Positions 28,468 to 37,552 of a DNA stretch of 64,000 bases are shown in pieces; positions within the stretch are counted from its first letter, which is position 1; every line of letters begins with the position of its first letter. Where the stretch lies: assembly GCA_902788485.1 (NCBI GenBank), contig CADAKI010000004.1, forward strand, positions 1-64,000. Direction: 5' to 3'. The notes under the pieces were generated by a model. It did not search any database and was not told where the DNA came from. It saw nothing but the letters and a program-made list of their open reading frames with translations. The position numbers and the translations under genes are program-made. This DNA is from an uncultured Pseudomonadota bacterium. Its GTDB lineage: Bacteria > Pseudomonadota > Alphaproteobacteria > Rs-D84.

Positions 28468-28851
28468 TTACCTGGAATGCGCCTTTAATTTTGGAATAAC
28501 AATCCAATCACAATTTCCATCTAATGTTGCAATATAATTTTTTATTTTTTGTTTATTAATTTTCCGCAATACTTTTTGTCTAAAATTTTCACCTGTCTCA
28601 CCACGTTCTTTAAAAAAAGAATTCTGAAAACGATATTCCACAACAGAAACATCTCTATCAGCACAATAATCTATATGATAAATATATCCCCCACGCGCAG
28701 AAAGAGGTTTAACCGCTGTACCACCAATAAATGCTTTGGGCTCGCAATTACCCTTAAATTCAACAACAAGAGATGCCTTACCAGTGTAAAAGCCACGTTC
28801 AATAACTTCTTTACAACTTTCATCTACTTTAATTGGTTGCGCCTTTTTCAT
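28468..28851 (-). CDS. hypothetical protein
   Basis: A 127-residue soluble protein with four scattered cysteines that I do not recognise. It lies between rnhB (11-nt gap) and pgk (26-nt gap) on one strand, so probably one operon. A basic patch (KVLRKINKQKIKNYI) lies near the C-terminus. Confidence 0.7.
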   Translation of the reverse strand: MKKAQPIKVDESCKEVIERGFYTGKASLVVEFKGNCEPKAFIGGTAVKPLSARGGYIYHIDYCADRDVSVVEYRFQNSFFKERGETGENFRQKVLRKINKQKIKNYIATLDGNCDWIVIPKLKAHSR

Positions 28852-28862
28852 TTTTATTCCTT

Positions 28863-29471
28863 TTAATTATTTTCCAAAATCTTTTTCACCGGTCCAAAAC
28901 TTTTTCTATAATGTTCATTTATACCATATTTTTCTATGGCGCGCAAGTGTTCCGGCGTTGGATAACCGGCGTTTTTTTCCCATCCATATTCGGGATATTT
29001 TTGCGCCAATTCATGCATTAAACGGTCACGCGTGACCTTGGCGACTATCGATGCCGCCGCAATAGATAATGATTTTGCATCGCCCTTGACCACCGCACGA
29101 CCATTCAAATTTTTCGGCACACGATTCCCGTCAATCAGGCAAAAATTCGGTTGCAACGCGAGTGCATCCACCGCCCGCTCCATCGCACGCATTGATGCCC
29201 ACAAAATATTTAATTCATCTATTTCAGCCGGCGAACAACTGCCCACCGCCCAAATTGTGTTTGCCGTAATCCAATCGTATGCCGCGTCACGCTGTACAGC
29301 CGTCATTTGCTTTGAATCGCGAATTACCACCGGAATTTCAATGTTTTTATCCGGAAAAATCACCGCACCCGCAACAACCGGTCCACATAATGGCCCCCGA
29401 CCCGCTTCATCCACACCGGCAACAATGCCACCAATTTCATATTCAAAATCAAAATTCGGGTTCATTTTCAT
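28863..29471 (-). CDS. rnhB: ribonuclease HII
   Basis: Cleaves RNA in RNA/DNA hybrids and at single ribonucleotides in DNA. Diagnostic motif GVDEAGRGPLCGPVVAGAV (about residues 18-36), RDSKQMTAVQRDA and the acidic catalytic residues in LIDGNRVPK and GDAKSLSIAAASIVAKVTRD are present. The start is uncertain; 29471 (MKMNPNF) is preferred to a TTG at 29498. No clear ribosome site exists. Confidence 0.93.
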   Translation of the reverse strand: MKMNPNFDFEYEIGGIVAGVDEAGRGPLCGPVVAGAVIFPDKNIEIPVVIRDSKQMTAVQRDAAYDWITANTIWAVGSCSPAEIDELNILWASMRAMERAVDALALQPNFCLIDGNRVPKNLNGRAVVKGDAKSLSIAAASIVAKVTRDRLMHELAQKYPEYGWEKNAGYPTPEHLRAIEKYGINEHYRKSFGPVKKILENN

Positions 29472-29518
29472 ATGAATTATCATACCAAAAATTCCCAAAA
29501 AACAACACTATTTTATGC

Positions 29519-29548
29519 TTGACAAATCGTAATCTTGTGCAATTATGT
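29519..29548 (+). promoter_or_regulatory. promoter of 29577 cassette
   Basis: TTGACA (29519-29524), 18 nt, TTATGT (29543-29548), upstream of a three-gene unit. Confidence 0.45.
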
Positions 29549-29576
29549 ACCAAGAAAACAAAAAAAGGATTATATA

Positions 29577-29735
29577 ATGCCAGAAAATGCATATATTCAA
29601 CAAGCCATTGCTGTAAAAAAACAAACACAACAAACAAAAAGCAACAAAACCATTGCTATCAATTTTGCAATGCAAATGCAACAAAACATATACGCAAAAC
29701 ATTTGGAAATAATGCGCGGTTCATTAGGTGTATAA
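29577..29735 (+). CDS. small hypothetical protein, first of cassette
   Basis: Fifty-two residues, Gln/Lys/Asn-rich, no membrane segment, starting MPENAYIQQA after an AAAAGGA site. It lies 3 nt upstream of 29739. No family is known. Confidence 0.6.
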   Translation: MPENAYIQQAIAVKKQTQQTKSNKTIAINFAMQMQQNIYAKHLEIMRGSLGV

Positions 29736-29738
29736 AAT

Positions 29739-30152
29739 ATGTACATTAACAATTTGCCTTTTACCGAAACATTACAAATGGCGCAACGCGATTTATACGA
29801 CATTAATACGTTGTTATTAAAACCATTAAAAAAACAACAAAAAAACGCGAAACGCAAAAAAACAATGTGGCATATCGTATCTGGCACTGAACATGCCATA
29901 GGCATTACTTTTGGTGTGTTGGCCACAATTGAAACATATAATCAAAACTATGTTTTTGGTGGATTGTATGGTGGATTGATGGCAATCGGCGCGACAGTTG
30001 CATTTAATGCCAAAAACATCGCAAAATTATACACAGATACAGAAAAACAATTAAACGAAAAAATTGCCACTGTCCAAACGGCAATCAACATCGCATTACC
30101 TGAAAAAATACACGAAATTGCCGAAATCGCCCGCAATATAAAACACAGGTAA
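29739..30152 (+). CDS. unknown membrane protein, cassette paralogue 1
   Basis: A 137-residue protein with a basic stretch (KKQQKNAKRKK), two hydrophobic segments (about 46-66 and 73-92) and a charged helical C-terminus. The layout and local sequence (RDLYDINTLL; KLYTDTEKQLNEKIA) match the next gene (QDLCDIKSLL; LTRDYDTKLNDKIA), so the two arose by duplication. Function unknown. Confidence 0.7.
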   Translation: MYINNLPFTETLQMAQRDLYDINTLLLKPLKKQQKNAKRKKTMWHIVSGTEHAIGITFGVLATIETYNQNYVFGGLYGGLMAIGATVAFNAKNIAKLYTDTEKQLNEKIATVQTAINIALPEKIHEIAEIARNIKHR

Positions 30153-30156
30153 AAAA

Positions 30157-30657
30157 ATGAAAACAAAAATTATAAAAGAACAATTATACATTCGTGAATT
30201 ATCCGAACATTCCGATCAAGATTTATGCGATATTAAATCTTTATTGATTGCGTCATTGGCATTGATAATGACATTACACGAACAAAAACGTCGCGCAAAA
30301 ATTATGGCGTATGGGTCACACGGCACCGCTATTATCAACGGTGCATTGGGTGTAAATTATGCATATCGCAACGAAAATAAAATTTTACTGTTTTTATGGT
30401 TTTTGCCCGCGATGTTATATTTTGCAAAAAATGGTTTTGATGCAAACGAATTGACCCGCGATTATGACACAAAATTAAACGACAAAATCGCACAGCACAA
30501 CGCATTAAAAAACACACTGGAATCGGCAAATAAAAAAACAATCCATGGAATTGCAAAAACATTTCGCGACGAAATTCCGGACATAATGAAAGACACCGTA
30601 ACCCCGGACCAAATCAGCCAAACAATCCATCATATATTAATGAAATACCAACGATAA
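30157..30657 (+). CDS. unknown membrane protein, cassette paralogue 2
   Basis: A 166-residue paralogue of the previous gene, 4 nt downstream. It has the HEQKRRAK basic stretch, two hydrophobic segments (about 50-66 and 74-92) and a longer helical tail. The two ends of the chain are predicted cytoplasmic, with a membrane hairpin. No family is recognised. No terminator follows; the convergent transglycosylase gene ends one nucleotide on. Confidence 0.7.
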   Translation: MKTKIIKEQLYIRELSEHSDQDLCDIKSLLIASLALIMTLHEQKRRAKIMAYGSHGTAIINGALGVNYAYRNENKILLFLWFLPAMLYFAKNGFDANELTRDYDTKLNDKIAQHNALKNTLESANKKTIHGIAKTFRDEIPDIMKDTVTPDQISQTIHHILMKYQR

Positions 30658-32382
30658 CTAAATCGACATACGATTTTCTATTTGCTGTTGCACATATTCG
30701 TCTTCACTGTTGTACAGTGGCCATTGACCGTTTGCCAATTCCTGCATTGATGTCAATGGTTGATTTAACCGCGCACGATACAGCCACAAATTCGACAACA
30801 CGCGTTTAATATATCCACGCGTTTCATACGCCGGGAAACTTTCAATATACAACAATGGGTCATACGTACTAAATGTTTTTTCAAATTTCGCGACATTACC
30901 AATTCCCGCATTATACGCCGCCAACATTTTTATAATGCTATTATCAATAACCGGTTGTTGCAACAAATCAACGATATATTGCTGACCCAAAAACATATTA
31001 TGTTCTGGTTTTGACATATCCATATCCGACCATTTAACCTTGTTTTTATGTGCAACCAATTTCGCCGTTCCCGGCATCAACTGCATCACACCATTTGCAC
31101 CAACACCCGATTTTGCGGTTGTCCGAAATCCACTTTCTTGTTTTGTAATTGCGAACAATAACGCCCGATCAATCGACCAACCGCCCATCGGTTCCCAATC
31201 CGGCAACGGGTATTGTGCCGAATAAATAATATCATCGTCAATTTCCAAAATTCCCCTATCGCGCACAACACCAGAAATTTGAATTGCAATTCGTGGCAAA
31301 TCATACGCCGTCGCAACAGAATTTATTGCATGCAATGTTTTATCCGTCGCACGTGTCGTAATCATAGATTTCAAATATTGTTCTGCACGCGCCTTTTGAT
31401 TCACCTGAATCAGTGCCAACGCAATTTTTCCCAATTTTAATTCACGCAACGCATCAATATCTTCGTCCGAACAATCTTGTTCAAAAAATTCATATTCCGG
31501 TGTGCGCCCTAACATCGTCGCCGACAACGCACCATAAAAACTCATCGGGCGGGCGGCACCAATTTCCCAGTATTTCTTTGCCGCATCCATATCATCATTT
31601 GCATCCGCCGCACGACCCGCCCAAAATGCGGCCTCGCCCTTGCGGGCATCATTTATTTGCGACAATTCTAAAATCTTGCTGAAATATTTCTCAGATTCTT
31701 TATATTTGGCCTCTTTATAATACAACAAACCCATTGTCCACAAACCATATTCACTGTCCGCATCCGCCGCAACAAATCCCCATTTTTTTGCCAATTCCAA
31801 TTCACCATTTGTATAATAAATATACGACAACCGCCCCGCCAGACGACCATAATCAATCGCACTCAATGCCTTTTTAAATTTTTTATCTTCTAAAATATTG
31901 CGCGCCCGTTTTGTTGAACCACTGCGTATTGCGCGTTTAAAATTAGCAATTTTATTTTCAACCGATTTAGAATATGTTTTCGTCGTCCATGTTTCACTTT
32001 GTGCCGTTTCACCATTTGATTTTGCCGTCAACGAAGAATACACAACCGGCTTACGCACCTTGACCTTTTTAATTTTGGATAATTTTTCAACACGTTCCGC
32101 ACCCGGCATATCGTAATATTTATTCATCCAACTTGAAATCTCGGCACCTTTCGTTTTATATGTTTTGGAAAAGAACCGTTGATATAAAACCTCGTTCATT
32201 AATAATTTATTGGTCAATTTAGATTCTAATTTTTTTGCCGCATCAATTTTTTCTTTGCCTTGCAATGCGAAAATCTGTTGATAAATATCCACATCCGCAT
32301 CGGTCAAAACATCCAACACCGGCGCCGCCGTTGCCACACGAACGCAAAAAACCGCAATCAAAATCAGAATTATTTTTTTCAT
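30658..32382 (-). CDS. soluble lytic murein transglycosylase
   Basis: Periplasmic peptidoglycan-cleaving enzyme of the Slt70 type, 574 residues. A signal peptide (MKKIILILIAVFCVRVATAA) is followed by a helical superhelix with TPR-like repeats (about 130-390) and the catalytic SLT domain: AITKQESGFRTTAKSGVGANG VMQLMPGTA, with the catalytic Glu in KQES, then MLAAYNAGIGNV. The start at 32382 lies one nucleotide after nrdR. A longer upstream frame overlapping nrdR is rejected. Confidence 0.93.
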   Translation of the reverse strand: MKKIILILIAVFCVRVATAAPVLDVLTDADVDIYQQIFALQGKEKIDAAKKLESKLTNKLLMNEVLYQRFFSKTYKTKGAEISSWMNKYYDMPGAERVEKLSKIKKVKVRKPVVYSSLTAKSNGETAQSETWTTKTYSKSVENKIANFKRAIRSGSTKRARNILEDKKFKKALSAIDYGRLAGRLSYIYYTNGELELAKKWGFVAADADSEYGLWTMGLLYYKEAKYKESEKYFSKILELSQINDARKGEAAFWAGRAADANDDMDAAKKYWEIGAARPMSFYGALSATMLGRTPEYEFFEQDCSDEDIDALRELKLGKIALALIQVNQKARAEQYLKSMITTRATDKTLHAINSVATAYDLPRIAIQISGVVRDRGILEIDDDIIYSAQYPLPDWEPMGGWSIDRALLFAITKQESGFRTTAKSGVGANGVMQLMPGTAKLVAHKNKVKWSDMDMSKPEHNMFLGQQYIVDLLQQPVIDNSIIKMLAAYNAGIGNVAKFEKTFSTYDPLLYIESFPAYETRGYIKRVLSNLWLYRARLNQPLTSMQELANGQWPLYNSEDEYVQQQIENRMSI

Positions 32383-32383
32383 T

Positions 32384-32884
32384 TTAAAATAACGATGTTT
32401 TTGGCAATTTGCACACAATTGCGTTATCATCATCCTCTGGTATTTGATCAATAATTTTTTTGAAATCAGAAATTTTTGAAAACTTGCGATACACCGACAC
32501 AAACCGCACAAACGCAATCGGGTCCAAATTCAGCAACGAATCCGCCACCATTTGTCCGACCGCCGCCGATGTCACCGTTTCATCGGCGTTTTCTGTTTCC
32601 AACCGACGATGAATAGATGTCACCAATTTTTCGATTTGTTCGTCACCAACATCACGATTGCGACACGCCAATTTAATACTGCGTGTCAATTTTTCCCGGT
32701 CGAACGGTTCCAGTTTTCCACTGTTTTTACGAACGACCAAATCGCGCATTTGGACGCGTTCAACCGTGGTAAAACGCGCACCGCATTGATTACACACGCG
32801 GCGTCGACGAATTATCGCGTCTTCAATATCGGGGCGGGAATCCAACACCCGACTGTCAGTAGAATTACAGTATGGACATCTCAT
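32384..32884 (-). CDS. nrdR: transcriptional repressor NrdR
   Basis: Zinc-ribbon and ATP-cone regulator of ribonucleotide reductase genes. The 166-residue product has MRCPYC...RVCNQC zinc ligands and the ATP cone LVVRKNSGKLEPFDREKLTRSI. No ribosome site is present. On the minus strand TTTACA-17-TAAATT ends 9 nt before the ATG, which suggests a leaderless message. Confidence 0.96.
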   Translation of the reverse strand: MRCPYCNSTDSRVLDSRPDIEDAIIRRRRVCNQCGARFTTVERVQMRDLVVRKNSGKLEPFDREKLTRSIKLACRNRDVGDEQIEKLVTSIHRRLETENADETVTSAAVGQMVADSLLNLDPIAFVRFVSVYRKFSKISDFKKIIDQIPEDDDNAIVCKLPKTSLF

Positions 32885-33062
32885 ATCTATATAAATTTAG
32901 CAATCTAAAATAAAACTGTAAAGCATATTTTTTTAATATATTTTTCAAGAAAATGCATTTTTCAAAAAAATCAAGACCTTTTTATTAAATTTTTGGTTTT
33001 GACGCAAAAAAATTCACCCAAAAATATGGTATAATTACTTCCCGTAGGACGAGAGAGAATTA

Positions 33063-34163
33063 ATGGACAAAATTCTAAACCAAATTTTGGCTGGCGATTG
33101 TATCGAATTAATGCGCAAAATGCCCGACGCATCTGTGGACGCGATTTTTGCGGATTCGCCATACAATTTACAACTGGGCGAAAAAACTTTGTACCGTCCC
33201 GAAGATCAAACCGCCGCACGTGCGGTTCGTGACGCATGGGATTCTTTTAACAGTCCTGCGGAATATTATCAGTTTTGTCATGATTGGTTATCGGAATGCA
33301 AACGCATATTAAAACCAACCGGCGCGATGTGGGCAATCGGTTCATATCATAACATTTTTCAAATCGGCGCAATAATGCAAGATTTGGGCTTTTGGATTTT
33401 GAACGACATCGTATGGGTAAAAACAAACCCAATGCCGAACTTTCGTGGCACGCGTTTTACCAACGCACACGAAACACTGATTTGGGCAACGCCGACCAAG
33501 ACCGGGAAATATACATTTAATTACGAAACAATGAAGAAATTAAACGGCGGCAAACAAATGCGGTCTGATTGGAATTTGGACATATGCCTGGGGCACGAAC
33601 GGATTAAGGGCGCCGACGGCAAAAGTTTACATAACACACAAAAACCGCTTGATTTATTGCGTCGTGTAATATTGGCATCAACCAAACCGGGCGACATAAT
33701 TTTGGACCCATTTGTGGGGTCCGGCACAACCGCCGCCGCCGCCAAAGAATTAGGCCGGCAATTTATCGGCATCGACCGTGACGAAACATATGTTGCCGCC
33801 GCACGCGAACGCGTTGCATCCGTTCAACCGATTGATTTATCTGATATCGAGGTCACCAAACCCAAACGTGACGAGGTCCGTGTTGCATTCCGCGAACTTA
33901 TCGATGCGGGACTTCTCTATGTCGGTCAAACATTGGTCAGTCCACATGGCGAACGCGTCATGATAACCCACGACGGAAATTTGGCGCACACATTATATGG
34001 CAAGGCATCTATCCATGTCATGGCGGCGCGCATCCAACACAGCGTCAGTTTCAACGGATGGGATTATTGGTCGGCACAAAAACGCGACGGCACATTGGTT
34101 CCAATCGACGATTTAAGAAAATATATCCGCGATGTCAAATCCGGCATGAAAAAAGCCGCATAA
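33063..34163 (+). CDS. ccrM: CcrM-type DNA adenine methyltransferase
   Basis: Beta-class N6-adenine methyltransferase close to CcrM, which methylates GANTC and times the cell cycle in Alphaproteobacteria. The 366-residue protein shows the order motif IV first (FADSPYNLQL), then WAIGSYHNIF, NPMPNFRGTRFTNAHETLIWA, MRSDW, HNTQKP, and the AdoMet motif LDPFVGSGTT. The C-terminal 90 residues form the CcrM-specific domain (ASIHVMAARIQ, FNGWDYWS). Motif IV is DSPY where CcrM has DPPY. A TATAAT lies at 33030 and a GAGAGAG ribosome site precedes the start. Confidence 0.95.
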   Translation: MDKILNQILAGDCIELMRKMPDASVDAIFADSPYNLQLGEKTLYRPEDQTAARAVRDAWDSFNSPAEYYQFCHDWLSECKRILKPTGAMWAIGSYHNIFQIGAIMQDLGFWILNDIVWVKTNPMPNFRGTRFTNAHETLIWATPTKTGKYTFNYETMKKLNGGKQMRSDWNLDICLGHERIKGADGKSLHNTQKPLDLLRRVILASTKPGDIILDPFVGSGTTAAAAKELGRQFIGIDRDETYVAAARERVASVQPIDLSDIEVTKPKRDEVRVAFRELIDAGLLYVGQTLVSPHGERVMITHDGNLAHTLYGKASIHVMAARIQHSVSFNGWDYWSAQKRDGTLVPIDDLRKYIRDVKSGMKKAA

Positions 34164-34185
34164 ACCATATGCGACTTATTTTTTG
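34157..34185 (+). terminator. ccrM terminator
   Basis: Stem CGCATA-aacca-TATGCG then a T-rich run, overlapping the ccrM stop. Confidence 0.75.
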
Positions 34186-34196
34186 TAACAAATAAA

Positions 34197-34316
34197 TTAT
34201 TTTGTTTTTTTAGCATCACGCAAATATGCCATACGTACCGCCACCGGCATACCATAAATATCCGCCCAAACCAATGGAACATCCGGCAATATATATTGTT
34301 TTTTAACACGATTCAT
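34197..34316 (-). CDS. 39-residue small protein
   Basis: A short frame on the minus strand begins MNRVKKQYILPDVPLVW and ends DAKKTK. An AGAGG ribosome site lies 8 nt before the ATG, and codon choice (GCG, CGT, TTG, GAT) matches neighbouring genes. It fills most of the gap between ccrM and the tRNA terminator. No family is recognised. Confidence 0.5.
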   Translation of the reverse strand: MNRVKKQYILPDVPLVWADIYGMPVAVRMAYLRDAKKTK

Positions 34317-34435
34317 AATAAAACCTCTATTTTTTTACACAGGCAAATTTTACCCCAAAACATCTCTTTGTCAACAAAAATATTATTGCTCTGCGCCGGA
34401 TGCTCTGACCGATCCAGCCGCCCCTGGATAAAACA

Positions 34436-34463
34436 AAAATGCCCCATTGGGGCATTTTTATTT
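34436..34463 (-). terminator. tRNA-Gln terminator
   Basis: Stem AAAATGCCCCA...TGGGGCATTTT with U-tract on the minus strand, six nt past the tRNA end. Confidence 0.85.
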
Positions 34464-34468
34464 TATCT

Positions 34469-34542
34469 TGGTTGGGGCAGCTGGATTCGAACCAACACTA
34501 GCGGAGTCAGAGTCCGATGTTCTACCATTAAACTATGCCCCA
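34469..34542 (-). tRNA. tRNA-Gln(CTG)
   Basis: Minus strand. Acceptor TGGGGCA pairs with TGCCCCA, keeping the U1-A72 pair typical of tRNA-Gln. The anticodon loop is CTCTGAC, anticodon CTG. The T arm GTTGG-TTCGAAT-CCAGC is intact. CCA is encoded. Confidence 0.9.
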
Positions 34543-34673
34543 ATGATGGCCTGTATTATAATCGATTATATATGTTTTGCAAATTATTTTTTTCGCCGCA
34601 CCACAATAACAAAACCTTTGCAGAAATGCAGTTTTTATGATACCATACACTTGTCGCAACCAAAGGATTTATC

Positions 34674-34949
34674 ATGGAAGTTTTTTCAATTATTTTAAAT
34701 TCTTCAACCGTAATGTATTTATTGGCGTTCGTGTGTGCGGTGGTTGGTATTCGTTGTTTAATCCATGGCATTATGGGTGGCACATCAACATTATTACGTA
34801 TTTTATGCACGATTTTGTTCGCGGCATTGGCATATTATTGCTGGCGCCACGCCGGCACATTACACGGCCACAACATGATTGACAGTTTTATATCCGACAC
34901 ATGGATTGAATTAAAACAATTCGTTCAATTTATAAAAACAAAATTTTAA
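34674..34949 (+). CDS. small membrane protein, unknown
   Basis: Ninety-one residues with two hydrophobic segments (about 5-30 and 37-57) and a charged helical C-terminus. AAAGGA precedes the ATG, and a terminator follows 23 nt after the stop. No family is recognised. Confidence 0.75.
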   Translation: MEVFSIILNSSTVMYLLAFVCAVVGIRCLIHGIMGGTSTLLRILCTILFAALAYYCWRHAGTLHGHNMIDSFISDTWIELKQFVQFIKTKF

Positions 34950-34971
34950 CTAAAAAAAATTCATTTGCATC

Positions 34972-35000
34972 AACACCGCCCAAACGGGCGGTGTTTTTTT
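34972..35000 (+). terminator. terminator
   Basis: Stem AACACCGCCC-aaac-GGGCGGTGTT followed by T run. Confidence 0.92.
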
Positions 35001-35069
35001 TGAAATCTAACCTATGCCGAAAAACACCTATTTTTGTCACAATATATGACAACCAAGGGAGTCAAACAC

Positions 35070-36152
35070 ATGAAAAAATTTATTTACATTTTTTGCATAT
35101 CTGTAATGTCCACACCCGCAATCGCATGCACCGGAATCACCCTGCACGCGCGCGACGGCGGTGTGGTTTCCGCCCGTACAATTGATTGGGCAGAATCCGA
35201 CACAAACAACATTTATACCATCGTTCCACGCGGACACGTGTCGCGTTCACTACTTCCCGACGGAACACAAAACGGTTTGACATTTACAGCAAAATATGGA
35301 TTTGTTGGTCTGGGCCCAGAACGCCCGGAATTCGTTGTTGACGGCACGAACGAAACCGGCCTAAACGCAGGTTTATTTTATTTCCCAGATTACGGAGAAT
35401 ACCCCAAATACGACGAGGCTATGCGTGACATTTCCGTCGCCGATTTACAAGTCGTATCGTGGATATTATCCAATTTTTCAACAATTGACCAGGTCAAAGA
35501 AAACATCAACAATATTCGCGTAATAAACATTTACCCCAACTCTTCAACCGTACATTGGCGCATAACCGAACCCGGCGGTCGCGTTGTTGTTATGGAATTT
35601 ATCAACGGCACACCAACATTTCACGAAGACGAAATCGGTGCAATTGCGAATTCACCGAACTTTGATTGGCAAAACACAAACCTGAACAACTATGTAAATT
35701 TACACGCTGGCACCGCCGAACCATTAAAATTGGGTGCCATTACATTAAAATCTTTCAGTGGCGGAACAGGTCTATTGGGAATACCGGGTGATTTTTCATC
35801 CCCGTCACGTTTTGTCCGCGCCGCATTTTTCGGCAATATGGTAAATCAGCAGCAAAATTCAGAATCAACTATCCCGGTTGCGTTTCACATACTGAACAAT
35901 TTGGACGTTCCGTTTGGCACAACATACAACAATAATCGCGCGCCAACAAATATGCCATCCGGTACACAATGGACAATTGCCAGCGATTTAGCAAACAAAG
36001 TTTTATATTATCACACAATGTATAACCGCACAATTCGCAAAATTGATATGAACGAAATCAATTTCGAAACCGTCCCATTTCAATTTGCACCATTGGACGA
36101 TGTAAAGCGCGAAACAATAATACCGGTTCAAATTCAAATCGCCCAAGAATAA
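35070..36152 (+). CDS. exported choloylglycine hydrolase / penicillin V acylase family
   Basis: Ntn-hydrolase of the bile-salt hydrolase and penicillin V acylase family, which cleave amide bonds in conjugated bile salts, penicillin V or acyl-homoserine lactones. The 360-residue precursor has a signal peptide MKKFIYIFCISVMSTPAIA, and cleavage would expose Cys as the N-terminal nucleophile (ACTGITL). Counting from that Cys, Arg17 and Asp20 of SARTIDW are in place. Downstream are DGTNETGLNAG and GGRVVVMEFING. The start at 35070 has an AAGGGAG site. Periplasmic location fits Gram-negative members. Substrate cannot be told from sequence. Confidence 0.88.
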   Translation: MKKFIYIFCISVMSTPAIACTGITLHARDGGVVSARTIDWAESDTNNIYTIVPRGHVSRSLLPDGTQNGLTFTAKYGFVGLGPERPEFVVDGTNETGLNAGLFYFPDYGEYPKYDEAMRDISVADLQVVSWILSNFSTIDQVKENINNIRVINIYPNSSTVHWRITEPGGRVVVMEFINGTPTFHEDEIGAIANSPNFDWQNTNLNNYVNLHAGTAEPLKLGAITLKSFSGGTGLLGIPGDFSSPSRFVRAAFFGNMVNQQQNSESTIPVAFHILNNLDVPFGTTYNNNRAPTNMPSGTQWTIASDLANKVLYYHTMYNRTIRKIDMNEINFETVPFQFAPLDDVKRETIIPVQIQIAQE

Positions 36153-36167
36153 AATTTGCCTTTTGTA

Positions 36168-36202
36168 AAATCGGTGAGTATAATCAAATCACCGATTTTT
36201 AT
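36168..36202 (+). terminator. terminator
   Basis: Stem AAATCGGTGA...TCACCGATTTTT just after the choloylglycine hydrolase-family gene. Confidence 0.85.
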
Positions 36203-36218
36203 CAAAAGGAGTATATTT

Positions 36219-37457
36219 ATGAAAATTAAACCATTTGCAGGTGTCCGCCCACCAAAAGAACTGGCTGCCGATGTTGCATCCCGTCCATATGACGTTTTGA
36301 ACTCTGTCGAGGCCAAGGCCGAGGCCGGTGAAAAATCATTACTGCACATTATCAAACCAGAAATCGATTTTGACCCAATCGCCGGCGAACACGAACAAAG
36401 AACATATGACAAGGCCGTCGAAAATTTCAAAAAATGGCAATCAAATGGCTGGCTGGTCCAAGACGATAAAGAAATGTATTACATATATGCCCAAACAATG
36501 AATGGTCGCACACAATATGGCCTGGTTGCGGCGGCAAATGTCGATGATTATATGACCGGCAAAATTAAAAAACACGAATTGACCCGCAAAGAAAAAGAAG
36601 ACGACCGCATGATTCACGTTCGTATCCAGGATGCAAATTTGGAACCGGTGTTCTTTGCATATCCTGACGTGGATGAAATGAACAAATTGGTTGCCGATTG
36701 GGTAAAAAATCACGCACCCGAATATGACTTTGTCGCGCCCGACGGTTTTGGTCATACATTTTGGAAAATCGATGACGACGCAATCAATGCGCGCATTACC
36801 GAAATATTCAAAAATATTCCGGCGATGTATGTTGCCGACGGCCACCATCGTACCGCCGCCGCCGCACGCGTTGGTGCCGAAAAGCGCGAACAAAACCCAA
36901 ATCACACCGGCGCGGAAGAATACAATTATTTCTTGGCGGTGATTTTCCCGGCATCACAATTACATGTAATTGATTATAACCGCGTCGTCAAAGATTTGAA
37001 CGGTTTAACACCGGAACAATTTATTTCTGAATTGGAAAAATCTTTTGATGTTCGTGACATGGGCACATCGATTTACAAACCAAATGCATTACATAACTTT
37101 GGCATGTATTTGGGTGGCAAATGGTATTCTTTGACGGCGAAACCCGGCACATATAACGACAACGACCCAATTGGCGTTTTGGATGTGACCGTTTTATCGA
37201 ATTTAGTATTTGATAAAATATTGAACTTGGGCGATTTGCGCACATCAAACAGAATTGATTTCGTTGGCGGAATCCGTGGCCTGGGTGAATTGCAAAAACG
37301 CGTTGATTCCGGTGAAATGGTTGCGGCATTTGCATTGTATCCGGTGACAATGAAACAAATCATCGACATCGCCGACACCGGCAACATCATGCCACCAAAG
37401 ACAACATGGTTTGAACCAAAATTACGCAGTGGTTTGGTCATCCACAAATTGTCATAA
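36219..37457 (+). CDS. DUF1015 family protein
   Basis: A 412-residue DUF1015 protein. It begins KIKPFAGVRPPKELAADVASRPYDV, the standard family N-terminus, and carries YVADGHHRTAAA (about 210-221) and the FVGGIRG segment. Some members of this family phosphorylate free serine (SerK), so a small-molecule kinase role is possible but unproven here. AAAAGGAG precedes the ATG. It is a single-gene unit. Confidence 0.9.
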   Translation: MKIKPFAGVRPPKELAADVASRPYDVLNSVEAKAEAGEKSLLHIIKPEIDFDPIAGEHEQRTYDKAVENFKKWQSNGWLVQDDKEMYYIYAQTMNGRTQYGLVAAANVDDYMTGKIKKHELTRKEKEDDRMIHVRIQDANLEPVFFAYPDVDEMNKLVADWVKNHAPEYDFVAPDGFGHTFWKIDDDAINARITEIFKNIPAMYVADGHHRTAAAARVGAEKREQNPNHTGAEEYNYFLAVIFPASQLHVIDYNRVVKDLNGLTPEQFISELEKSFDVRDMGTSIYKPNALHNFGMYLGGKWYSLTAKPGTYNDNDPIGVLDVTVLSNLVFDKILNLGDLRTSNRIDFVGGIRGLGELQKRVDSGEMVAAFALYPVTMKQIIDIADTGNIMPPKTTWFEPKLRSGLVIHKLS

Positions 37458-37461
37458 AACA

Positions 37462-37512
37462 GTTCCCCTCCTGTGTGGGGGGGTGGCTGCACAGCAAACG
37501 GGATGGTCTAAA
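37462..37512. repeat. short GC-rich intergenic repeat-like patch
   Basis: A GC-rich patch (CCCCTCCTGTGTGGGGGGG then GTGGCTGCACAGCA) unlike the AT-rich surroundings, with local self-complementarity. It looks like a remnant of an intergenic repeat. No other copy was found in this window. Confidence 0.3.
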
Positions 37513-37523
37513 AACAACCAACA

Positions 37524-37552
37524 AATATACCGACATTTGTCGGTATTTTTAT
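37524..37552 (-). terminator. terminator between convergent genes
   Basis: Stem ATACCGACA-tt-TGTCGGTAT with flanking A and T runs. Confidence 0.85.
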
